Assembly: GCA_003175865.1 (NCBI GenBank)
Contig: PSRF01000416.1
Span: forward strand, 1-5,838
DNA: 5,838 nucleotides
DNA from: Blastocatellia bacterium
GTDB lineage: Bacteria > Acidobacteriota > Blastocatellia > Pyrinomonadales > Pyrinomonadaceae
Direction of reading: 5' to 3'
The position numbers and the translations under genes are program-made. Position 1 is the first letter of the stretch, and each line of letters starts with the position of its first letter. A model generated the notes under the pieces. It was not told the DNA's origin. It saw only the letters and a list, made by a program, of their open reading frames with translations, and searched no databases. Below are positions 1-3,916 of the stretch, piece after piece.

Positions 1-120
1 CCTGCCCTATTAGCGGAAATCAAACGCCAACAGTCAGAACTTGTCTCCCTAACAACGCATCAGGCCACGTTGGAGGATGTGTTTGTGAGTTTGACTGGAA
101 GAATGTTGCGGGAGGGGTGA
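1..120 (+). CDS. ABC transporter ATP-binding protein, C-terminal end (partial)
   Basis: Frame 1 is open from the window edge to a TGA at 118-120 and encodes the last 39 residues of a protein. The stretch 'QATLEDVFVSLTGR' near the end is the usual C-terminal signature of ATPase subunits of ABC-2 type exporters (CcmA/DrrA-like families). The Walker, signature and H-loop motifs would lie upstream, outside the window. The next gene on the same strand is an ABC-2 permease, which supports the call: the two would form one exporter, with this subunit hydrolysing ATP on the cytoplasmic face. The unusual point is the 302-base gap before the permease gene, because such pairs normally overlap or nearly touch. 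The transported substrate cannot be told from this fragment. Confidence 0.85.
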   Translation, partial: PALLAEIKRQQSELVSLTTHQATLEDVFVSLTGRMLREG

Positions 121-167
121 CAAAACGCCGAAGGCGTTGGCAAATCTCAGCCCTGGGAACACCAGAG
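121..167 (-). repeat. Composite palindromic repeat, copy 1 (minus orientation)
   Basis: The core hairpin is perfect: AACGCC (124-129), loop GAA (130-132), GGCGTT (133-138). A second, weaker stem (CCCTGG 151-156 with CCAGAG 162-167, one mismatch) lies beside it. Read on the minus strand, the unit matches copy 4 over about 30 bases, sharing GGGCTG, then ATT, then AACGCCTT and GGCGT. It begins right after the ATPase stop codon. Confidence 0.7.
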
Positions 168-183
168 CTTTCACATAGTGGCT

Positions 184-203
184 ACGCCGAAGGTGTTGGC
201 GAA
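184..203 (-). repeat. Palindromic repeat core, copy 2 (minus orientation)
   Basis: Bases 184-203 repeat the core of copy 1 with small changes: ACGCC, loop GAA, GGTGT, then TGGCGAA. One wobble pair is needed for the stem. Orientation is the same as copy 1. The flanks are less conserved than in copies 1 and 4, so this may be a decayed copy. Confidence 0.65.
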
Positions 204-237
204 GGATCTGCGAAAAGGTTGCGGCATGTCGGCGGGT

Positions 238-260
238 ATTGGCCAACCCCTTCGGTGTAG
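238..260 (+). repeat. Palindromic repeat core, copy 3 (plus orientation)
   Basis: Bases 238-260 contain GCCAAC, then CCCTTCGG and TGTAG. This matches the reverse complement of copy 2, including the trailing TAG. The stem ACCCC/GGTGT has one mismatch. Copies 2 and 3 therefore face each other across about 35 bases. The sequence encodes 'ANPFGV' in one plus frame, which explains the start of a spurious open frame there. Confidence 0.6.
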
Positions 261-283
261 TTCGTAATGTTTCAAATTTTCTT

Positions 284-345
284 CCCAGGGTAGTCGCTTT
301 CAGCGCCAACTCTGGGCTGGAATTCGCGAACGCCTTTGGCGTAAA
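284..345 (+). repeat. Composite palindromic repeat, copy 4 (plus orientation)
   Basis: This is the fullest copy and has two hairpins. The first pairs CCCAGGG (284-290) with CTCTGGG (310-316), with one wobble pair, and encloses a small CGCT-TTC-AGCG stem (295-305). The second is ACGCC (330-334), loop TTT, GGCGT (338-342). The right part mirrors copy 1, so copies 1 and 4 form the outer arms of a large imperfect inverted repeat around copies 2 and 3. One plus frame reads 'LEFANAFGV'. Confidence 0.7.
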
Positions 346-378
346 AAGGCCCGCGAAAAAGAAGAGCTTAAAAACTTG

Positions 379-398
379 CTACACAGAGAACACCAGAA
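379..398. repeat. CACAGAGAACA-type repeat remnant
   Basis: The stretch CACAGAGAACACCAGAAGAA (382-401 at its core) resembles one arm of the inverted repeat at 3828-3916, which contains CACAGAG followed by CACAGAACA and GGAGAAG. It looks like a single decayed arm lying between repeat copy 4 and the permease start. The match is short and purine-rich, so chance similarity is possible. Confidence 0.3.
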
Positions 399-422
399 GA
401 AATAGACGAAGAACCTCCTCAA

Positions 423-1559
423 GTGAATCAACAGCGGCTACATCCTTTGGTCGAGCTCACGTTGACGCGTATGAAGGAGTTTGTGCGCGAAAAGGAGGCA
501 GTGTTCTGGGTCTTCATCTTTCCTGTACTGATGACCTTCGCGCTCGGCATCGCGTTTCGCAACACAGCGACTGATAAAACACTCGTAGCCGTCGAAGGTG
601 ATTCGACTAACCCGCGCGTTACCGAGATTGCTCAAACTCTCGATCACTCTCCGGAGATCACTGCAGCCGTTCTAACTCCTGAAGACGCAAGGAAGGCTCT
701 TCGAAGTGGGAAGGTGGCGATAGTTGTAATTCCAAACGACTCCTCTACAAAGAGTGGAGCTTCGTATGGTGAGTTAGCGGGCGGAGACGCCCGCGCTCCC
801 AGCAATAACCTTGATCCAGCCATTGGTACTTACGACTTACGTTTTGATCCAACAAGGCCGGAGAGTCGTACAGCGCGCCTACTAGTTGACGACGTCTTAC
901 AGCGTGCTAAAGGAAGGAGTGACGTGGTCCGTGTCGGCGAAGAACGAGTCACTGAACCCGGTGCTCGATATGTAGATTTCCTGGTTCCCGGTTTGATTGG
1001 AATGAACCTGATGGGCAGTGGAATGTGGGGACTCGGATTTACGATCGTGATCGCACGTTCGCGCAAAATCCTAAAACGCTTTGCCGCGACGCCCATGCGA
1101 CGTTCGCATTACCTGCTTTCTTTCATGCTTTCGCGCTTGCTGTTTCTGGTATTTGAAGTCGCGGCGGTTGTTGTGTTCGCGTGGCTTGTCTTTGGATTCA
1201 CTGTGCGCGGTTCGTGGCTGAGCGTTTCGTTAATCACCTTGCTGGGTGGTTTTACTTTTTCCGGAATTGGCTTGTTGGTAGCTGCGCGACCGCAGACGAT
1301 TGAGGGCGTGTCGGGGTTGATGAACTTCATTATGCTTCCGATGTGGTTGCTCTCGGGAACGTTCTTCTCATCGGAGAGATTTCCGCAAGTCTTTCAACCA
1401 TTCATTAAGGCGTTGCCGCTTACTGCACTCAACACATTAATGCGCGCGGTGATGAATGAAGGGGCATCGCTGTGGTCGAACTGGATTAACGTGACAATAT
1501 TGTTGGCGTGGTTGTTGATTAGCTTTGTCTTGGCGTTGAAGATTTTCAAATGGCAATAA
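423..1559 (+). CDS. ABC-2 type transporter permease
   Basis: This 378-residue membrane subunit should form the transport path of an exporter powered by the ATPase encoded just upstream. The visible plan is that of ABC-2 permeases: a short cytoplasmic N-terminus with 'REKEAVFW' (22-29), a first membrane helix (about 27-46), a large extracytoplasmic domain (about 47-182), then five hydrophobic segments (about 183-211, 231-260, 265-288, 296-315, 354-374). The family-typical 'LSGTFFSSERFP' (310-321) precedes the last helix. The start chosen is GTG at 423, the first start codon after an in-frame stop at 369-371. No Shine-Dalgarno sequence precedes it; the next in-frame ATG is at 471 and also lacks one. 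GTG is preferred because it keeps the N-terminal segment before the first helix. Residues about 109-136 look like a repeat-derived insertion between 'VVIPNDS' and 'RFDPTRPESR'. The substrate is unknown; family members export drugs, lipids or polysaccharides. Confidence 0.9.
   Translation: MNQQRLHPLVELTLTRMKEFVREKEAVFWVFIFPVLMTFALGIAFRNTATDKTLVAVEGDSTNPRVTEIAQTLDHSPEITAAVLTPEDARKALRSGKVAIVVIPNDSSTKSGASYGELAGGDARAPSNNLDPAIGTYDLRFDPTRPESRTARLLVDDVLQRAKGRSDVVRVGEERVTEPGARYVDFLVPGLIGMNLMGSGMWGLGFTIVIARSRKILKRFAATPMRRSHYLLSFMLSRLLFLVFEVAAVVVFAWLVFGFTVRGSWLSVSLITLLGGFTFSGIGLLVAARPQTIEGVSGLMNFIMLPMWLLSGTFFSSERFPQVFQPFIKALPLTALNTLMRAVMNEGASLWSNWINVTILLAWLLISFVLALKIFKWQ
756..799. repeat. Palindromic repeat inside the permease gene
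   Basis: A perfect stem of GCGGGCG (777-783), loop GAGA (784-787) and CGCCCGC (788-794) lies in the permease coding sequence. Outer arms GGAGC (756-760) and GCTCC (795-799) can pair as well. In the reading frame it encodes 'ELAGGDARAPS'. The local GC content is well above that of the adjacent gene sequence. It resembles dispersed intergenic palindromes that I recall from Blastocatellia genomes, but no second copy is present in this window, so the family assignment is inferred. Confidence 0.6.
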
Positions 1560-1566
1560 AGAAATA

Positions 1567-1656
1567 ATCCACAGATGACGCAGAATCTAACAGCCTAATT
1601 TAGTCTTATCTTTATTTCTGCAAACTTAATCTATGGAATCTGCGTAATTTGTCGAT
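1567..1656. repeat. Imperfect inverted repeat downstream of the permease
   Basis: The 184-base gap between the permease and propeller genes contains two 21-base arms, 1567-1587 and 1636-1656, that match as inverted copies at 17 of 21 positions. Key words are CCACAGATGACGCAGA on the left and ATCTGCGTAATTTGT on the right, with a 48-base AT-rich loop. It starts eight bases after the permease stop codon and could hinder readthrough, but there is no T-run typical of an intrinsic terminator. The rest of the gap (1657-1731) is AT-rich and probably carries the promoter of the next gene; a weak TTGCGG (1670-1675) and TATGAC (1691-1696) pair is 15 bases apart, too poor to call. Confidence 0.5.
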
Positions 1657-1731
1657 ATTAATGTCGATTTTGCGGTTGCTCGTTCGACTCTATGACTAGA
1701 GGTACCTGATTTACCAGTTAACTCAGCGCGG

Positions 1732-1737
1732 AAGGAG
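1732..1737 (+). promoter_or_regulatory. Ribosome binding site of the propeller gene
   Basis: AAGGAG lies six bases before the ATG at 1744, which is good spacing and fixes the start codon. Confidence 0.8.
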
Positions 1738-1743
1738 CAGAAG

Positions 1744-2931
1744 ATGAGCAGTGTACGAGTACTCGTAGGCACCCGGAAGGGCGCATTCATTTTGACGTCA
1801 GATGGAAAGCGTGAAAAGTGGGACGTTAGTGGCCCTCATTTTGCTGGTTGGGAAATCTATCACATCAAAGCTTCGCCTGTTGATCCAAATCGCATTTACG
1901 CTTCGCAAACCAGTGGTTGGTTCGGCCAGATCATTCAACGCTCGGATGACGGCGGTAAGACCTGGTTCCAACCTGGAACACCAGCTGGCGAACCGACGAC
2001 GACACCCGAGGGCATGCCTAAAGGCGAGAGTAATAAATTCGTTTACGACACTTCACCTGAGACGGGCAAACCACTTACGACGCACCAGTTTTATGACGGT
2101 ACACCAAAGCCATGGGAGTTCAAACGAGTGTGGCATCTCGAACCTTCACTCGACGACGCAGAAGCGGTCTATGCCGGCGTTGAAGATGCCGCGTTGTTCA
2201 AGTCAACCAACGGAGGTCAAACCTGGGATGAGCTCTCAGGACTACGTGGCCACGGCACCGGAGCTCAATGGCAACCCGGCGCGGGCGGTATGTGTTTGCA
2301 CACGATTATTTTAGATCCGAAAGATCCGAAGAGGATCTTTATCGCTATCTCCGCCGCAGGTGCATTTCGTACAGATGACGGCGGTAAGACTTGGAAGCCT
2401 ATTAATAAAGGACTGCATTCCCAGTACATCCCGGATCCGGCGGCAGAAGTGGGTCACTGCGTTCATCACGTCGCAAAGCATCCGTCGAATTCAAACGTGC
2501 TGTTCATGCAGAAACACTGGGACGTGATGCGCAGCGACGATGCGGGAGACTCTTGGACAGAAGTAAGCGGGAACTTGCCGACCGATTTCGGATTTGTGAT
2601 CGACGTCCATGCCCATGAGCCCGAAACGATCTATGTTGTACCGATTAAGAGTGATGGCGAACACTATCCGCCTGAAGGGAAACTGCGCGTCTTTCGCAGT
2701 CGCAGCGGTGGCAACGAATGGGAAGCACTAACTAAAGGTCTACCGCAGGAGAACTGTTATGTGAATGTATTGCGGGACGCAATGGCTATCGACTCGCTTG
2801 ATTCATGTGGAGTGTACTTCGGAACGACTGGTGGTCAGGTCTACGCGTCGGCTGATGCTGGCGACACGTGGGCGCCGATTGTTCGAGATCTTCCGGCAGT
2901 GCTTTCAGTGGAGGTCCAGACATTGACATGA
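1744..2931 (+). CDS. BNR/Asp-box beta-propeller protein (sialidase-like fold)
   Basis: The 395-residue product has no signal peptide or membrane segment and is probably cytoplasmic. Six Asp-box motifs (S/T-x-D-x-G-x-x-W pattern) are spaced along the chain: SDDGGKTW (67-74), STNGGQTW (154-161), TDDGGKTW (210-217), SDDAGDSW (264-271), SRSGGNEW (319-326) and SADAGDTW (369-376). This spacing fits a beta-propeller with about six or seven blades. Such proteins are often named 'exo-alpha-sialidase' automatically, but I see no sialidase FRIP motif or convincing arginine triad, so a sialidase reaction is not supported. A cysteine/histidine cluster, 'CLHTI' (184-188) and '[10 protein letters not shown]' (238-247), may be functionally important; metal binding is only a guess. 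The ATG follows a good AAGGAG. The stop codon overlaps the start of the MoaD-like gene (ATGA), so the two are translationally coupled and probably work together. Confidence 0.85.
   Translation: MSSVRVLVGTRKGAFILTSDGKREKWDVSGPHFAGWEIYHIKASPVDPNRIYASQTSGWFGQIIQRSDDGGKTWFQPGTPAGEPTTTPEGMPKGESNKFVYDTSPETGKPLTTHQFYDGTPKPWEFKRVWHLEPSLDDAEAVYAGVEDAALFKSTNGGQTWDELSGLRGHGTGAQWQPGAGGMCLHTIILDPKDPKRIFIAISAAGAFRTDDGGKTWKPINKGLHSQYIPDPAAEVGHCVHHVAKHPSNSNVLFMQKHWDVMRSDDAGDSWTEVSGNLPTDFGFVIDVHAHEPETIYVVPIKSDGEHYPPEGKLRVFRSRSGGNEWEALTKGLPQENCYVNVLRDAMAIDSLDSCGVYFGTTGGQVYASADAGDTWAPIVRDLPAVLSVEVQTLT
2910..2914 (+). promoter_or_regulatory. Possible ribosome binding site of the MoaD-like gene
   Basis: GGAGG lies within the end of the propeller gene, 13 bases before the ATG at 2928. 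The spacing is longer than ideal. With the ATGA overlap, reinitiation by ribosomes finishing the upstream gene is likely to matter more. Confidence 0.45.
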
Positions 2932-3224
2932 TTCGGGTTGTAATGCCGGCGCACCTTCGTACGCTTGCGGGGGTCAACGGGGAAGTGAATTTGGAGGTCG
3001 AGGGCGTAGTTACGCGACAAGCGATCCTCGATGCACTGGAGAAGCGTTATCCAATGCTGCGTGGGACGATCCGCGAGCACGTCTCGAGAGAGCGCCGGCC
3101 GTTCTTGAGATTCTTTGTGTGCGGTGAGGACATAACACACAAGTCCCCGGACGATCCGTTGCCGCCGGAAATCGCCTCGGGAGCAGAACCGTTTTATGTG
3201 ATTGGTGCAATCGCGGGGGGTTGA
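2928..3224 (+). CDS. MoaD/ThiS family ubiquitin-like protein
   Basis: The 98-residue product has the beta-grasp pattern of sulfur-carrier proteins: an opening strand '[14 protein letters not shown]' (2-15), a helix with '[12 protein letters not shown]' (31-42), a strand '[11 protein letters not shown]' (59-69) and a final '[10 protein letters not shown]' (89-98). The C-terminal Gly-Gly is the residue pair that MoaD and ThiS need for adenylation and thiocarboxylate formation, so an activated C-terminus is likely. The ATG at 2928 was chosen because it overlaps the preceding stop codon by four bases and gives the normal family length. A longer frame from GTG at 2868 would add 20 residues unlike the family. 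No moaE, thiG, thiF or moeB gene is nearby, so a role in molybdopterin or thiamine synthesis is not shown. Coupling to the propeller protein suggests a dedicated partner, possibly sulfur transfer or protein tagging; that is inference. Confidence 0.88.
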   Translation: MIRVVMPAHLRTLAGVNGEVNLEVEGVVTRQAILDALEKRYPMLRGTIREHVSRERRPFLRFFVCGEDITHKSPDDPLPPEIASGAEPFYVIGAIAGG

Positions 3225-3227
3225 AAG

Positions 3228-3257
3228 TTGTAGGGGTGGCCCTCTGGCCACCCTCGT
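3228..3257 (+). repeat. GC-rich hairpin repeat, left copy
   Basis: A perfect eight-base stem, GGGTGGCC (3234-3241) and GGCCACCC (3246-3253), has a CTCT loop. It begins four bases after the MoaD-like stop codon. The unit TGTAGGGG-TGGC-CTC-TGGCC matches the reverse complement of the element at 3320-3352. It could form a strong RNA hairpin after the stop codon, but no T-run follows, so it is not called a terminator. Confidence 0.7.
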
Positions 3258-3319
3258 CAGCTGAGAGGGCGAGTTAGTCAGGACGTCGGTCAAACGAGCT
3301 AAAGCTTTGAATTCAAACA

Positions 3320-3352
3320 GGGCGGGGGCGGCCACGGAGTGCCGCCCCTACA
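3320..3352 (-). repeat. GC-rich hairpin repeat, right copy (inverted)
   Basis: The stem GGGGCGGC (3325-3332) and GCCGCCCC (3341-3348) is perfect over eight bases with an eight-base loop. Reverse-complemented, it reads TGTAGGGGCGGCACTCCG and then TGGCCGCCCC, which lines up with the copy at 3228-3257 apart from substitutions and two extra bases in the loop. It ends just before the ribosome binding site of the next gene. Confidence 0.7.
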
Positions 3353-3359
3353 GTTAATC

Positions 3360-3366
3360 AAGGAGG
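3360..3366 (+). promoter_or_regulatory. Ribosome binding site of the SRPBCC gene
   Basis: AAGGAGG ends five bases before ATG 3372. It sets this ATG as the start, in place of an in-frame GTG at 3339 that lies inside the hairpin repeat. Confidence 0.85.
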
Positions 3367-3371
3367 GGAAT

Positions 3372-3827
3372 ATGACAACGAACAACACAAATACGATCAA
3401 ACTTCATTGCGTACTACGTGCAAAGCCGGAGCGAGTTTACCGGGCGTTCCTCGATGAAGCAGCAATGTGCAAGTGGCTTCCACCAAATGGATTCACAGGC
3501 CAGGTCCATCATCTCGACGCAAGAGTCGGCGGCACTTACAAAATGTCGTTTACGAATTTCACCTCAGGTAAGAGTCACTCCTTTGGTGGAGAGTACCTCG
3601 AGCTAAAGCCAAACGAACTGATCCGTCACACGGACAAGTTTGATGATCCGAACATGACTGGCGAGATGCAGACGACGATCAAACTTAAGCAGGTATTTTT
3701 TGGAACTGAGTTGGAGATCGTGCAGGAAGGCGTGCCGGGTATGATTCCAGCAGAGGCTTGCTATCTCGGATGGCAGGAGTCACTGACGTTACTCGCGAGA
3801 CTGGTGGAGGCTGAAATTCCGGACTAA
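3372..3827 (+). CDS. SRPBCC family protein, AHSA1-like
   Basis: The 151-residue product matches the activator-of-Hsp90-ATPase-like (AHSA1) branch of the START/SRPBCC superfamily, whose members fold into a helix-grip with a deep hydrophobic pocket. Visible hallmarks are 'LRAKPERVYRAFLDE' (15-29), 'KWLPP' (34-38), 'RVGGTYKMSF' (51-60), 'GGEYLELKPNELIRHT' (72-87), and the C-terminal helix 'CYLGWQESLTLLARLVE' (130-146). The length is normal for the family. There is no signal peptide, so it should be cytoplasmic. Family members bind small hydrophobic ligands or act as accessory proteins; the ligand here is unknown, and an Hsp90 role should not be assumed. It lies 147 bases after the MoaD-like gene on the same strand and may belong to the same transcript, but the two hairpin repeats between them make this uncertain. 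It meets the next gene tail to tail. Confidence 0.87.
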   Translation: MTTNNTNTIKLHCVLRAKPERVYRAFLDEAAMCKWLPPNGFTGQVHHLDARVGGTYKMSFTNFTSGKSHSFGGEYLELKPNELIRHTDKFDDPNMTGEMQTTIKLKQVFFGTELEIVQEGVPGMIPAEACYLGWQESLTLLARLVEAEIPD

Positions 3828-3916
3828 CGTTTTCTCTGTGTATCCCTGTGTACTCTGTGGTGGACAAGTAGATTTCACCACAGAGTCACAGAACAGGAGA
3901 AGCACAGGGAAAAACG
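3828..3916. repeat. Long imperfect inverted repeat between convergent genes
   Basis: The inner stem is perfect over 11 bases: ACTCTGTGGTG (3852-3862) and CACCACAGAGT (3876-3886), with a 13-base loop. Outer arms continue imperfectly to CGTTTTCTCTGTG (3828-3840) and CACAGGGAAAAACG (3903-3916). The element fills the space between the two stop codons. A hairpin can form in either transcript, so it may serve as a bidirectional terminator, but the T-runs are at the outer ends, not directly after the stem. CTCTGTGTT/CACAGAGAA-type palindromes are, as I recall, widely dispersed in this and related phyla. Confidence 0.7.

Noticed and set aside
49..309. Open frame of 86 codons on the minus strand
   Set aside because: It covers the antisense of the ATPase end and repeat copies 1 to 3. 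Its 'FPGLRFANAFGV' segment is repeat copy 1 in translation. There is no family resemblance and no ribosome binding site.
121..345. CRISPR array
   Set aside because: The repeats are diverged, unevenly spaced and in both orientations, with no uniform spacers.
491..503. AAAGGAGG followed by GTG, as an alternative permease start
   Set aside because: The spacing is only two bases, and starting there would remove the 'REKEA' segment before the first membrane helix. The match is better explained by the Lys-Glu-Ala codons.
239..574. Open frame of 111 codons on the plus strand
   Set aside because: It runs through repeat copies 3 and 4 ('ANPFGV', 'LEFANAFGV') and then into the permease gene in the wrong frame. 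It is a by-product of the repeats.
2868..2927. N-terminal extension of the MoaD-like protein from GTG 2868
   Set aside because: It would give a 60-base overlap and 20 extra residues not typical of MoaD/ThiS. The ATGA junction at 2928 is a standard coupled start.
1744..2931. Functional exo-alpha-sialidase
   Set aside because: Asp boxes only indicate the propeller fold. The FRIP motif and arginine triad are not evident, and the protein has no export signal.
3228..3257. Intrinsic terminator after the MoaD-like gene
   Set aside because: The hairpin is strong, but no T-run follows, and the element has an inverted sister copy 60 bases away, so a dispersed repeat explains it better.
2841..3335. 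Open frame of 164 codons on the minus strand opposite the MoaD-like gene
   Set aside because: It is antisense to two well-supported genes, begins in the hairpin-repeat gap, and its translation is rich in R, T and P with no recognisable domain.
3339..3371. N-terminal extension of the SRPBCC protein from GTG 3339
   Set aside because: The added residues are encoded by the hairpin repeat and ribosome binding site. ATG 3372 has an excellent AAGGAGG at proper spacing.
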